A DNA stretch of 64,000 bases from Streptomyces canus (GCF_001514145.1 NZ_KQ948657.1:902323-966322), one strand, 5' to 3'; counted from the stretch's first letter, positions 25,010 to 33,630 are shown. The notes: generated from the sequence alone by a model not told the origin. A program made the numbers and translations.

Positions 25010-25603
25010 ATGACGGGCAGGGAACTCGAGTGGTCGCGCGGTGATCGCGCCAAGGCCGCGGCCAAGGTGATGGTGGGCTGGGTCGCGCTGCTGTGGCTGC
25101 TGGAAGTGGTGGACGTGGCGAGCGGCCACGCGCTCGACGGCCTCGGCATCACACCCCGCACCCCGTCCGAGCTGGTCGACGTCGTCCCGGCCGCCTTCAT
25201 CCACTTCGGCTTCGCCCACGTGGCAGCGAACACCGTCCCGCTGCTGGTCATGGGCTTCCTCGCGGCCCTCGGCGGCCTGCGCCGGTTCGCCGCCGTCTGC
25301 GCCCTGATCATCGTGGCCGACGGCCTGGGCGTCTGGCTCATAGCCCCGGCCCACACCAACACGGCGGGCGCGTCGGGCCTGATCTTCGGCCTCTTCGGCT
25401 ACCTGCTGGTCACCGGCTTCGTGGAGCGGCGCCCGCTGGGGGTGCTGGTGGGTCTGCTGGTCGGCGCGGTGTGGGGCACGTCGATCCTGGTGGGCCTGGC
25501 GCCCACGCAGTCGGGGGTCAGCTGGCAGGGGCACCTGCTGGGCCTGGTGGCGGGGGTGGCGGCGGCGTTCGTGTTCAAGCGCCGGACGCCTGAACCCGCC
25601 TAG
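25010..25603 (+). CDS. Rhomboid-family intramembrane serine protease
   Basis: 197 residues from the ATG with GGGGGG about 5 bases upstream. About six membrane segments. The rhomboid signature is complete: H65-x4-H70-x3-N74 in FIHFGFAHVAANT, nucleophile Ser122 in TNTAGASGLIFGL (G-x-S-G), and His175 in SWQGHLLGLVAG. It would cleave membrane proteins within or near the bilayer. It lies between ubiX and mqnP but on the opposite strand, facing mqnP end to end; no link to menaquinone synthesis is apparent. Substrates are unknown. Confidence 0.93.
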   Translation: MTGRELEWSRGDRAKAAAKVMVGWVALLWLLEVVDVASGHALDGLGITPRTPSELVDVVPAAFIHFGFAHVAANTVPLLVMGFLAALGGLRRFAAVCALIIVADGLGVWLIAPAHTNTAGASGLIFGLFGYLLVTGFVERRPLGVLVGLLVGAVWGTSILVGLAPTQSGVSWQGHLLGLVAGVAAAFVFKRRTPEPA

Positions 25604-25618
25604 CGGCCCGGGGCCGGG

Positions 25619-26521
25619 TCAGACCGTCAGTCCCCGCACCAGCAGATCCAGCAACGCACACACGAACAGGGCAATCCCGATGAAGCCGTTGACGCTGAAG
25701 AACGCCCGGTTCAGGCGGGACAGATCATGCGGCCGCACGATCGAGTGCTCGTAGACGAACGCACTCGCCACGATCATCAGGCCCACCCAGAAGAACCCGC
25801 CCGCCTCCGTGGCGACGGCGTACCAGATGAGGAGGGACATCGTCAGGAAGTGGCAGACCCGGGCACCCCAGATCGCCGCGGGGATGCCGAAGCGCGCCGG
25901 CACCGACATGACGCCGATCTCCCGGTCCGTCTCCACGTCCTGGCAGGCGTAGATCAGGTCGAACCCGCCGATCCAGATGCCGACGGCGAGGCCCAGGACG
26001 ACCGCGTCCCAGGACCACTCCCCGGTGATCGCGAGCCAGCCGCCCACCGGTCCCATCGCCTGGGCGAGACCCAGGATGGCCTGCGGGAAGTTCGTGAACC
26101 TCTTGCCGTACGGGTAGACCACCATCGGGATGACGGCGACCGGGGCCAGCGCCAGGCACAGCGGGTTCAGCAGCGCCGCCGAGCCGAGGAAGACCACGAC
26201 CGCGACCAGCGCACCGGTCCAGGCGTGCTTCACCGACATCGCACCGGTGACCAGCTCGCGCTGTGCCGTCCGGGGGTTCCGCGCGTCGATCTCCCGGTCG
26301 ATGATCCGGTTGACCGCCATCGCGAAGGTCCGCAGGCCGACCATGCAGATCGTCACCAGGAGCAGCCGCCCCCAGTGGATGTTCTTGTCCCACTCGAACA
26401 TCGCGGTGAGCGCGGCGATGTACGCGAACGGCAGCGCGAAGACCGAGTGCTCGATCATCACCAGCCGCAGGAAGGCTTTCGTGCGTCCCGGTTGCGGGAG
26501 TGCCGCGGAGGCGCTGCTCAC
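25619..26521 (-). CDS. mqnP: UbiA-family prenyltransferase MqnP (menaquinone)
   Basis: 300 residues. The GTG start overlaps the mqnL stop (GTGA), so translation is coupled; the longer open frame upstream lies inside mqnL. It is a polytopic membrane enzyme with both Asp-rich prenyl diphosphate sites: NRIIDREIDARNPRT and YACQDVETDREIG. It resembles 4-hydroxybenzoate polyprenyltransferase, but next to mqnL and the ubiX-like gene it is MqnP, which attaches the polyprenyl chain to the 1,4-dihydroxy-6-naphthoate nucleus in the futalosine pathway. VYPYGKRFTNFPQ and QAILGLAQAMGPVGGW are typical family blocks. Confidence 0.94.
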   Translation of the reverse strand: MSSASAALPQPGRTKAFLRLVMIEHSVFALPFAYIAALTAMFEWDKNIHWGRLLLVTICMVGLRTFAMAVNRIIDREIDARNPRTAQRELVTGAMSVKHAWTGALVAVVVFLGSAALLNPLCLALAPVAVIPMVVYPYGKRFTNFPQAILGLAQAMGPVGGWLAITGEWSWDAVVLGLAVGIWIGGFDLIYACQDVETDREIGVMSVPARFGIPAAIWGARVCHFLTMSLLIWYAVATEAGGFFWVGLMIVASAFVYEHSIVRPHDLSRLNRAFFSVNGFIGIALFVCALLDLLVRGLTV

Positions 26522-27975
26522 AGTCCGTACTCCTTCCACCGGCGGTCGACCTTCGCCGCCGTCTCGGGGTCGGACAGGACCATCTCGGGCCAGCCGCCGT
26601 CCCGTGTGTAGCCCTCCTCGGGCCACTTCCTCGTCGCGTCGATGCCCGCCTTGCCGCCCCAGAACTGCTGGTAGGAGGCATGGTCGAGGTGATCGACGGG
26701 CCCCTCGACGACCGAGAGGTCACGGGCGTAGTCCGTGTTGCCCAGCGCCCGCCAGGCGACCTCGTGCAGATCGTGCACGTCGCAGTCGGCGTCGACGACC
26801 ACGATCAGCTTGGTCAGGGACATCATGTGTGCCCCCCACACCGCGTGCATCACCTTCTGCGCGTGCTTCGGGTACTTCTTGTCGATCGAGACGATCGCGC
26901 AGTTGTGGAAGCCGCCCGCCTCGGGCAGGTGGTAGTCCACGATGTCCGGCACGATGATCTTCAGCAACGGAAGAAAGAACCGTTCCGTCGCACGGCCCAG
27001 CGGTCCGTCCTCCGTCGGGGGGCGGCCTACGACGATCGACTGGAGCAGCGGCCGCTTCCGCATCGTCACGCAGTCGATCTTCAGCGCCGGGAACGGCTCC
27101 TGCGGGGTGTAGAACCCGGTGTGGTCGCCGAAGGGTCCCTCCGGCAGCATCTCGCCCGGCTCCAGCCACCCCTCGATGACCACCTCGGCCTGCGCCGGGA
27201 CCTGGAGCGGGACCGTCTTGCAGTCCACCATCTCGATCCGCTTGCCCGCGATGAACCCGGCGAAGAGGTACTCGTCGATGTCGCCGGGCAGGGGCGCCGT
27301 GGAGGCGTAGGTGACCGCGGGCGGGCAGCCGAAGGCGATGGCCACCGGGAGGCGTTCGCCCCGCCGGGCCGCGACCTGGTAGTGGTTGCGGCTGTCCTTG
27401 TGGATCTGCCAGTGCATGCCGATCGTGCGCTTGTCGTGGCGCTGCAGGCGGTACAGACCGAGGTTGCGGATCCCGGACTCCGGGTCCTTGGTGTGGGTCA
27501 GGCCCAGGTTGAAGAAGGACCCGCCGTCCTGCGGCCACGTGAAGAGGGCGGGGAGCTGGTCGAGATCGACGTCGTCGCCGGTGAGGACGACCTCCTGGAC
27601 CGGGGCGTCCCCGGACTTCACCTTCTTCGGCGGGACGTGTGTCATCGCGCCGAGCTTCCCGAAGGCCTCGCGCACGCCCACGAAACCGTGCGGCAGCTCG
27701 GGCCGCAGCAGTCCGCCGATCTTCTCGGAGATGTCGCCGTACGACTTCAGGCCGAGGGCCTTCAGGAGCCGCCGGTCCGTCCCGAAGACGTTCATGGCCA
27801 GCGGCATCGCGGACCCGCGGACGTTCTCGAAGAGCAGCGCGGGACCGCCCGCCTTCTGCACCCGGTCGACGATCTCCCCGACCTCGAGATACGGGTCGAC
27901 CTCGGCCTTGATCCGCTTGAGGTCTCCCTCGCGTTCCAGTGCCCTGAGCAGGGAGCGAAGATCGTCGTAAGCCAT
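26518..27975 (-). CDS. mqnL: UbiD-family decarboxylase MqnL (menaquinone)
   Basis: 485 residues, the normal UbiD length. Blocks seen: MAYDDLRSLLRALEREGDL, ALLFENVRGSAMPLAMNVFG, FNLGLTHTKDPESGIRNLGLYR split across the prFMN/metal site, AFGCPPAVTYAS, PAQAEVVIEGWLEPGEM, EGPFGDHTGFYTP (catalytic acidic region) and VVVDADCDVHD. It uses prenylated FMN to decarboxylate the prenylated 1,4-dihydroxy-6-naphthoate in the late futalosine pathway. It is the first gene of mqnL-mqnP; the stop overlaps the mqnP start. The divergent gene starts 88 bases away. Confidence 0.94.
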   Translation of the reverse strand: MAYDDLRSLLRALEREGDLKRIKAEVDPYLEVGEIVDRVQKAGGPALLFENVRGSAMPLAMNVFGTDRRLLKALGLKSYGDISEKIGGLLRPELPHGFVGVREAFGKLGAMTHVPPKKVKSGDAPVQEVVLTGDDVDLDQLPALFTWPQDGGSFFNLGLTHTKDPESGIRNLGLYRLQRHDKRTIGMHWQIHKDSRNHYQVAARRGERLPVAIAFGCPPAVTYASTAPLPGDIDEYLFAGFIAGKRIEMVDCKTVPLQVPAQAEVVIEGWLEPGEMLPEGPFGDHTGFYTPQEPFPALKIDCVTMRKRPLLQSIVVGRPPTEDGPLGRATERFFLPLLKIIVPDIVDYHLPEAGGFHNCAIVSIDKKYPKHAQKVMHAVWGAHMMSLTKLIVVVDADCDVHDLHEVAWRALGNTDYARDLSVVEGPVDHLDHASYQQFWGGKAGIDATRKWPEEGYTRDGGWPEMVLSDPETAAKVDRRWKEYGL

Positions 27976-28062
27976 GGGGTCCAGTATCCCCGAGCCGCTA
28001 CCCTGACCCCGTCAGGGGCCTGTCACAGGCTCCACACAACGTTCCCTGGGGGCCAAAAGCAC

Positions 28063-28455
28063 ATGTTCCGGCTGCTGATGTACCTGATCCCGCTGGCGCT
28101 GACGATCTACGCGTTCATCGACTGCCTCAACACCCCCGAGGACGAGGCCAAGCACCTCCCCAAGATCGCCTGGGTCTTCATCATCCTGCTGTTCTGGATC
28201 GTCGGCCCCGTCGCGTGGCTCGCGGCCGGCAAGCTGCGCAACCCGCCGGCGAACGGCCGTACGCCCTCGGAGTGGCACCGCAACCACCGCACGCAGTACG
28301 TCGCTCCCGACGACAACCCGGAGTTCCTGAACTCCCTCAAGGCGGACAACAAGAAGGACGAGGCGCTCCTCAAGGACTGGGAGGCCGACCTGCGCCGCCG
28401 CGAGGAGGAGCTGAAGCGCCGCGAGTCCGGCGAGGACCCCAAGGACGCCTCCTGA
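28063..28455 (+). CDS. PLDc_N-domain membrane protein
   Basis: 130 residues from the ATG with GGGGG about 10 bases upstream. The first 60 residues are a phospholipase-D N-terminal-like membrane domain: YLIPLALTIYAFIDCLNTPE and KIAWVFIILLFWIVGPVAWL, two membrane segments. The C-terminal half is charged and helical (LLKDWEADLRRREEELKRRE), probably a coiled coil. There is no catalytic HKD motif, so it is not a phospholipase; the domain also occurs in small membrane-anchor proteins. Role unknown. It is divergent from mqnL. Confidence 0.88.
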   Translation: MFRLLMYLIPLALTIYAFIDCLNTPEDEAKHLPKIAWVFIILLFWIVGPVAWLAAGKLRNPPANGRTPSEWHRNHRTQYVAPDDNPEFLNSLKADNKKDEALLKDWEADLRRREEELKRRESGEDPKDAS

Positions 28456-28536
28456 CAAGGTGTACGTCGGCGGGCCCCCCGAAACGGACAATGCGCCCCT
28501 GGGCGCAGGCCGGTACGGACCGGACACTTACCTCGC

Positions 28537-29928
28537 ATGACGACAGCTCCCGCCGACTCCGCCGGCACCCTCGCCCCCGCCTATGGTGACAAGGTCATCG
28601 CCGTCGAGTCGGCGGGCTCGGAACCCATCCCCGAGTCCGAACGCCACGGCGGCCCGCTGCAACTGCTGTGGACCTGGGCCTCTCCGAACATCGAGTTCGC
28701 GACCGTCTTCATCGGTGTGATCGCGGTCCTCTTCTTCGGTCTGAGCTTCTGGCAGGCCACGGCCGCCATCGTGCTCGGCACCGCGCTCGGCGCGCTCACC
28801 CAGGGCGTGCTGTCCCTGGACGGGCCGCGCTTCGGGGTGCCGCAGATGGTGATCGGCCGCCTCTCCTTCGGCCACCGCGGCAACATCCTGCCCGCCGCGG
28901 CCAACGGCCTGGTGGCGGGCGTCGGCTGGTTCGCGGTGAACAGTGTGAGCGCGGCCTTCGCGCTCAACACCCTGACCGGGCTGCGACCGTTGCCGTCCCT
29001 CCTGCTCGTGGTGGCCGCCGAGATCCTGATCGGTTTCATCGGCCACAACTTCGTCCACGTCTTCGAGAAGTACGCCTTCCCCGCCCTCGCGGTGATCTTC
29101 CTGCTGGCCGGGGTGTGGACCTTCAAGGACGCGCACCTCGGCGGGGGCGGCACGGGCGGCGGAATCGGCGGCTTCCTGCTCGCTTTCAGCGCGGCCTGGG
29201 GCTACGCGGCGGGCTGGAACCCGTACGCCTCGGACTACTCGCGCTATCTCCCCCGTACGGCGAACAAGGCCAGGACGGTCCTGTACCCGGCGCTCGGCCT
29301 GTTCCTGTCGGTCACCGTGGTCGCGGTGATCGGCGCGGCCTCGGCGACCATCGTGGCCCCGAAGGACGCGACCCCGACGGCGGCCTTCACGGGCCATCTC
29401 CCGGGCTGGCTCGGCGACCTGGTGCTGCTCGCGATCATCCTGGGCGCGGTCTCGGCGAACGCCCTCAACGTGTACTCCGGCGCGATCTCGATCGCCTCCT
29501 TCGGCCTGAACCTGCCCGCCTGGCTGAGCCGGAGCGTGCTGGTCGTGGTGTCCGGGGTCGCCGGTACGGCGGCGGCGTGGGCGTCGCTCTCGGACGCGGG
29601 GGCGGCGTACGAGGCGTTCCTGCTGGTGATCGCGTACTGGGTGGCGCCGTGGCTGGGCGTGGTCCTGGTGGAGCGGTGGCTGCGGGCGCGGGTGCCCCAG
29701 GAGCAGTCGGCGGCCCGTCTGACCGACCGCTCCTTCACCAACTGGCCGGGTCTTGCCGCCCTGTTGATCGGCGTGGCGGTCTCCGTGCCGCTCTTCTCCA
29801 ACCAGGAGGACTACGTCGGCTACGTACCGGAGCACTGGCCGTCGTTCGGGGACATCACCCCGGTGGTCGGCTTCGCGGTGAGCGCGGTGCTGTACGCGGC
29901 GCTGCGCAGGCGGTCACCGGCGCGGTGA
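28537..29928 (+). CDS. NCS1-family nucleobase permease (cytosine/purine/allantoin type)
   Basis: 463 residues, about 12 membrane segments. N-terminal LWTWASPNIEFATVFIGV and the GPRFGVPQMVIGRLSFGHRGN stretch (shown here in parts: GVPQMVIGRLSFGHRGN) are characteristic of purine-cytosine permeases; WGYAAGWNPYASDYSRYLP and VSANALNVYSGAIS are further family blocks. NCS1 carriers import cytosine, purines, uracil, thiamine or allantoin with a cation. The cytosine deaminase-like gene 2 kb away and the PucR regulator support a nucleobase, probably cytosine. It starts with ATG shortly after the PLDc_N gene and could be co-transcribed with it. Confidence 0.9.
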   Translation: MTTAPADSAGTLAPAYGDKVIAVESAGSEPIPESERHGGPLQLLWTWASPNIEFATVFIGVIAVLFFGLSFWQATAAIVLGTALGALTQGVLSLDGPRFGVPQMVIGRLSFGHRGNILPAAANGLVAGVGWFAVNSVSAAFALNTLTGLRPLPSLLLVVAAEILIGFIGHNFVHVFEKYAFPALAVIFLLAGVWTFKDAHLGGGGTGGGIGGFLLAFSAAWGYAAGWNPYASDYSRYLPRTANKARTVLYPALGLFLSVTVVAVIGAASATIVAPKDATPTAAFTGHLPGWLGDLVLLAIILGAVSANALNVYSGAISIASFGLNLPAWLSRSVLVVVSGVAGTAAAWASLSDAGAAYEAFLLVIAYWVAPWLGVVLVERWLRARVPQEQSAARLTDRSFTNWPGLAALLIGVAVSVPLFSNQEDYVGYVPEHWPSFGDITPVVGFAVSAVLYAALRRRSPAR

Positions 29929-29932
29929 CCGC

Positions 29933-30754
29933 TCAGCCCTCCTTCGCCGGGTCGCTGCCGTGCAACGCGGAGGCGGTGACCGCCTGTTGGGCCCGGCAGG
30001 TGTGCTGTTCGTCGGCCGGGGCGGCCCACAGCGGGATCAGTCCGGCGGCGGCGGACCCGGAGTCCATGCGCAGGTAGTGGCAGACGCCGTTGACGCGCAG
30101 GGCCACGGCGTAGACGCCGGTGCCGGCCTCCCTGCCGGAGAGGTCGGTCACCGTGTCCTTGGCGGAGACCAGGCGCTTGTCGGTCAGGAAGCGGGTGGCG
30201 CCGTCGGCGGTGTGGTCGTAGCCGGCGGCCGACATCTTGCGGTAGGCGCTCGCGGTGGCGGGTTGCCGGGCGAGCAGTCCGCCCATCTGTGCGGCGAGGC
30301 TGCCGGGTCGGCCGTCGGCCTGGGCGTTCGGGCAGGTCATGTCGGTGTGCTTCACGCTGAAGGCGCCGCGGGCGAAGGTGAAGCGGTAGCAGCGGACGGG
30401 GTAGGCGCGCGCGGAGACGGTCGTCCCGGTGGGCGGCACCAAGCCCAGCATCACCTCGGCGGTGTGGCCGAGGGTGCCGTCCGCGTCGATGCCCAGCAGC
30501 GCGCCGCCGTGTTCCTCGACCTGCGCGACGATCGTGCCCTCGGTGAACTGCCCGCCGTAGGTGCCGCCGCCCGCCGAGTAGAAGCCGGCGGTCAGATCCT
30601 GGCGCAGATCCTGGGCGAGCGCGGCGGCCTGCGCGTCGACAGCCGAGGAGTCCGGGCCGGTGATCCGCTGGTAGAGCAGGGTGCCGCCGACTCCGGCGGC
30701 CGCGGCGACGAGGGCGGTCGCCGTGACCAGCAGTCCCCGTACGGCTTTCCTCAT
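29933..30754 (-). CDS. Membrane-anchored extracytoplasmic protein of unknown function
   Basis: 273 residues from the ATG with GGGGGAG upstream. One N-terminal hydrophobic segment (VRGLLVTATALVAAAAGVGG) acts as signal anchor; the rest is extracytoplasmic and hydrophilic. Four cysteines (PVRCYRF, DMTCPNA, NGVCHYL, EQHTCRAQ) may form two disulfides. I recognise no domain or catalytic motif. It is convergent with the permease gene (4 bases between the stops) and separated by 91 bases from the oxygenase gene upstream on the same strand. Confidence 0.75.
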   Translation of the reverse strand: MRKAVRGLLVTATALVAAAAGVGGTLLYQRITGPDSSAVDAQAAALAQDLRQDLTAGFYSAGGGTYGGQFTEGTIVAQVEEHGGALLGIDADGTLGHTAEVMLGLVPPTGTTVSARAYPVRCYRFTFARGAFSVKHTDMTCPNAQADGRPGSLAAQMGGLLARQPATASAYRKMSAAGYDHTADGATRFLTDKRLVSAKDTVTDLSGREAGTGVYAVALRVNGVCHYLRMDSGSAAAGLIPLWAAPADEQHTCRAQQAVTASALHGSDPAKEG

Positions 30755-30845
30755 GTCTCCCCCAGCTGCGACGGCCGCCCCGGAAAACGGCCGTCGCACT
30801 GTATCCCCCGTAACCGGAGGGACTACGGGGGACCCTGGGATCGCT

Positions 30846-31820
30846 TCAGTCGACCGTGATCGAGTCCAGCTTCGCCCTCAAGTACACGTGGGAGTCGACG
30901 GGTTCGTGCGCCACCCGCCCCACCGGTGCCGGTACCGACTCGACGGTCGTGCCCGGGGTGCACTCACCGAAGTAGACGAGGGACATCAACTCCTCGGCGG
31001 GCGCGTCGGCCGGGGGCGGCAGCACCCGGTGCCGACCGGACCGCCACCGGTCCCCCGTCCAACGGGCCATCAGGTCACCGATGTTGATGGTGAAGGCGTC
31101 CGGGTCGAAGGGCGCGTCCTCCCAGCCGCCCTCGTCCGTGAACACCTGGAGCCCGCCCTTGCCGGCCTGCCGGTCGAGGATCGTCACCGTGCCGAAGTCG
31201 GTGTGCGGGCCGATGCGGAACTGGCCCGGCTGCGGCTCTCCGATCACCTCCGTGCCCGGGTACCAGTTGATGTTGAAGCCGTACGTCGGATGGTCCATGT
31301 GCCGGGAGAAGAAGTCGGGTGCGAGCCCGAGGGCCTCGCCGAGGAGCGACAGAAGCTGCTTCTCCAGCTCGCCCATCCGCTCCAGGTACTCCTCGCACAG
31401 CGTCTGGAGCTCGGGCACCTCGGCGGGCCAGACGTTCGGCGCGTACCACTCCGCGTTGACGACCGGGTCCTCGAAGGGCTCGTGGGTGGCGAAGGTCAGC
31501 GACTCCTTCAGGTCCGGCGGGGTCTCGGTGCCCTCCGAGTAGCCGTTGGCCTCGGCGCCGGGACCGAGCCAGCCGCGGCCGCCGACCTTCGCGGAGTACG
31601 GCTGCTTGACGTCCACGGGCATCCGGAAGAACGTCCGCGCGGCCTCCCGGATCCGGGAGCGCAGCTCCGGGTCGACACCGTGTCCGGTGACCAGGAAGAA
31701 CCCGGCGGTCTGCAGGGCCTCGTCCAGGGTGCGGGCGATGGCGGCGCGGGCGCCGGGGTCCGCGGAGAGCCAGGGCCGCAGGTCGATGGTCGGGATGCGG
31801 GGCTGGGGGGTGTCACTCAC
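30846..31820 (-). CDS. 2-oxoglutarate/Fe(II) oxygenase-fold protein (isopenicillin N synthase superfamily)
   Basis: 324 residues. The N-terminal DIOX_N part (PTIDLRPWLSAD, TAGFFLVTGHGVD) and the jelly-roll domain are clear. Iron ligands H206-x-D208 in GPHTDFGTVTIL and H264 in SGRHRVLPPP are present. The R-x-S motif that usually binds the 2-oxoglutarate carboxylate is not visible; the aligned position reads L278-M-S280 in EELMSLVYFGE. The GTG start lies inside the end of the cytosine deaminase gene (8-base overlap), so the two are made together. Thymine-7-hydroxylase belongs to this superfamily, which makes a nucleobase or its degradation product a reasonable guess, but other substrates are possible. 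Confidence 0.85.
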   Translation of the reverse strand: MSDTPQPRIPTIDLRPWLSADPGARAAIARTLDEALQTAGFFLVTGHGVDPELRSRIREAARTFFRMPVDVKQPYSAKVGGRGWLGPGAEANGYSEGTETPPDLKESLTFATHEPFEDPVVNAEWYAPNVWPAEVPELQTLCEEYLERMGELEKQLLSLLGEALGLAPDFFSRHMDHPTYGFNINWYPGTEVIGEPQPGQFRIGPHTDFGTVTILDRQAGKGGLQVFTDEGGWEDAPFDPDAFTINIGDLMARWTGDRWRSGRHRVLPPPADAPAEELMSLVYFGECTPGTTVESVPAPVGRVAHEPVDSHVYLRAKLDSITVD

Positions 31821-32262
31821 CGATGTCCTCGTTCCACAGTGCCGGGTTCTTCTCGATGAAGTCGCGCATCAGCCGGATGCACTCGGGATCGTCGACGAGC
31901 ACGATCTCCACGCCGTGCTCGGCGAGCCAGTCGTGCCCGCCGTGGAAGGTGGCGGACTCCCCGACGACGACCCGGCCGATCCCGAACTGCCGGACCAGAC
32001 CGGAGCAGTACCAGCAGGGCGAGAGGGTGGTCACCATCGTCGTACCGCGATACGACCGCTGCCGTCCCGCCGCCCGGAAGGCGGCCGTCTCCGCGTGCAT
32101 GGAGGGGTCGTCGTCCTGGACGCGCCGGTTGTGGCCGCGCCCGAGGAGGGTGCCGTCGGCGCCGTAGAGCGCGGCCCCGATGGGGATGCCGCCCTCGGCG
32201 AGCCCGGCGCGGGCCTCCTCGACGGCGGTGGCGAGCCACGTGTGAGCCTGTGCCTGATCCAT
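31813..32262 (-). CDS. Cytosine deaminase, yeast Fcy1-like zinc enzyme
   Basis: 149 residues. Zinc and proton-relay residues are in SMHAETAAF (H56, E58) and TTLSPCWYCSGLV (C83, C86). The overall sequence follows yeast cytosine deaminase Fcy1 rather than bacterial tRNA adenosine deaminase: TTLSPCWYC for TTLSPCDMC, IGRVVVGESATF, then the C-terminus LMRDFIEKNP and LWNEDIGE for WFEDIGE. It should convert cytosine to uracil for salvage. It is divergent from the pucR-type regulator and 8 bases overlap the oxygenase gene. The NCS1 permease nearby would supply cytosine. A guanine or other deaminase is less likely given the C-terminal match. Confidence 0.9.
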   Translation of the reverse strand: MDQAQAHTWLATAVEEARAGLAEGGIPIGAALYGADGTLLGRGHNRRVQDDDPSMHAETAAFRAAGRQRSYRGTTMVTTLSPCWYCSGLVRQFGIGRVVVGESATFHGGHDWLAEHGVEIVLVDDPECIRLMRDFIEKNPALWNEDIGE

Positions 32263-32355
32263 GTCTCTCACTCTGCTGTGGCCGAAACACGAGGGCAACG
32301 TGCGGAAAGTACTCTCCCGGCAGCCCACAGCCGGACGAACTGTCGGGAGGCGCGC

Positions 32356-33630
32356 ATGCCCGCACTCACTCTTCGCGAGATCCTCGCCCTCGATCCCGTC
32401 CGTGCCGCCGAGCCCGAGCTGCTGGCCGGACACACCGCTCTGGACCGCCCGGTGCGCTGGGTCCATTCCAGCGAGGTCTACGAGGGCGCGAACTTCCTGG
32501 ACGGCGGTGAGCTGCTGCTCACCAACGGTTTCGGGCTGATGGACGCCGCCGACGAGGTCCGCCGTCGTTACGTCCGCGAGCTGGCCTCCCGGGGCGTCGC
32601 CGGGCTGGCCGTGGAGGTCGGGCGGTCCCTGCCGGCGATGCCCGCCGAGGTGGTCGACGAGGCCCGCCGCCGTGAGCTGCCGCTCCTGGCCATGCACCGG
32701 GTCGTGCCCTTCGTGCGGATCACGGAGGCCGCCAACCGGGCGATCGTGGCCCGCGGGCTGTCGGGCCGTGCGGTCGTACGGCCCTGGGGCGACGACCATA
32801 CGGCGGCCCTGCTCGCCGACCTGGCCGACCGGGCGGCGCTGAACCAGCCGGAGGTGGAGGCGCGGGCGGCGCTCGCGGGCTTCCATCCCGGCCCCGGTGC
32901 CCGTCTGGTCGGGGTGTCCCTGCACGGCACGCGGGAGGTCGGGACGGTCGACCGCGCGGTACGGCTGCTCGGCGGCGCGGGCGTGCTGCGGGCCGCGTTC
33001 CCCGGTGACGTCCTGGCGCTGCTGTCCCTGCCCGGGGCGCGCCCCGGTGACCCCGTGAAAGCGGTGCAGGAAGTGTTCCGCACGGCCGCCGGCCCCGGGC
33101 TGACCGTGGCGGTGGGACACGCCGTCTCCGCCTCCCAGGGCGGCTGGCTGCGCTGGAGCGACACGCTGCGGGCGGCGCGTACGACCTTGGAGTTGGCGCT
33201 GACAGTCCCGGCCGCGGAGCCGGGTGTACCGGACGGCCCTCTGGTGACCTCGTCGAGGGCGCTGGCCCTGGAACGCGAGCTGACCAGGGGCGGCCTGGAC
33301 GCCAACCGAGAGCGCCTCTCGGCCCTGGTCCACCACACCCTGGGCCCCCTGCTGACCTGGGAGGCATCCCACTCGAGCGACCTGGTCCGCACCCTGGAGA
33401 CCCACCTGAGAAACGGCTGCTCCCCGACCCGCACAGCGGCCCTTCTCCACATAGGCCGCCAGTCCCTGTACCAACGCCTGGAACGCATAGAGACGTTGCT
33501 GGGACTGGACATCAACGACTCGGATCTGCTGGGCGAGTTGCTGACGGCAACATGCGCACACCGGCTGGTGGAGCGCCCTTCAGGGGCGCGACCAGCCACG
33601 ACGGCACCGCACTTCAAACGAACCGCTTAA
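32356..33630 (+). CDS. PucR-family transcriptional regulator
   Basis: 424 residues from the ATG with GGGAGG 5 bases upstream. The N-terminal PucR domain reads LTLREILALDPVRAAEPELL then RWVHSSEVYEGANFLDGGELLLTNG; a GGDEF-like middle region follows; the C-terminal helix-turn-helix is LETHLRNGCSPTRTAALLHIGRQSLYQRLERIE (seen in parts CSPTRTAALLHIGRQSLYQR). PucR regulators control purine and nucleobase catabolism. It is divergent from the deaminase-oxygenase pair over 93 bases. The last residues (PSGARPATTAPHFKRTA) are encoded by a dispersed repeat, and the TAA stop overlaps the stop of the convergent transglutaminase gene (TTAA shared). Confidence 0.92.
   Translation: MPALTLREILALDPVRAAEPELLAGHTALDRPVRWVHSSEVYEGANFLDGGELLLTNGFGLMDAADEVRRRYVRELASRGVAGLAVEVGRSLPAMPAEVVDEARRRELPLLAMHRVVPFVRITEAANRAIVARGLSGRAVVRPWGDDHTAALLADLADRAALNQPEVEARAALAGFHPGPGARLVGVSLHGTREVGTVDRAVRLLGGAGVLRAAFPGDVLALLSLPGARPGDPVKAVQEVFRTAAGPGLTVAVGHAVSASQGGWLRWSDTLRAARTTLELALTVPAAEPGVPDGPLVTSSRALALERELTRGGLDANRERLSALVHHTLGPLLTWEASHSSDLVRTLETHLRNGCSPTRTAALLHIGRQSLYQRLERIETLLGLDINDSDLLGELLTATCAHRLVERPSGARPATTAPHFKRTA
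33573..33605. repeat. Dispersed GC-rich hairpin repeat at the end of pucR
   Basis: GCGCCC-TTCA-GGGGCGC forms a hairpin and is followed by GACCAGCCACGACGGC. A second copy with GCGCGACCAGCCACAACGGC lies at 42340-42411. It overlaps the 3' coding end of the PucR gene and probably acts as a terminator element. Confidence 0.7.

Noticed and set aside
26518..27975. UbiD/UbiA/UbiX genes as ubiquinone biosynthesis
   Set aside because: Actinobacteria make menaquinone; mqnE next to these genes indicates the futalosine pathway.
28063..28455. Phospholipase D
   Set aside because: Only the N-terminal membrane domain is present; there is no HKD motif.
31813..33561. 582-codon minus-strand frame including the deaminase
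   Set aside because: The part beyond 32262 is antisense to pucR; the deaminase starts at the ATG at 32262, where family similarity begins.
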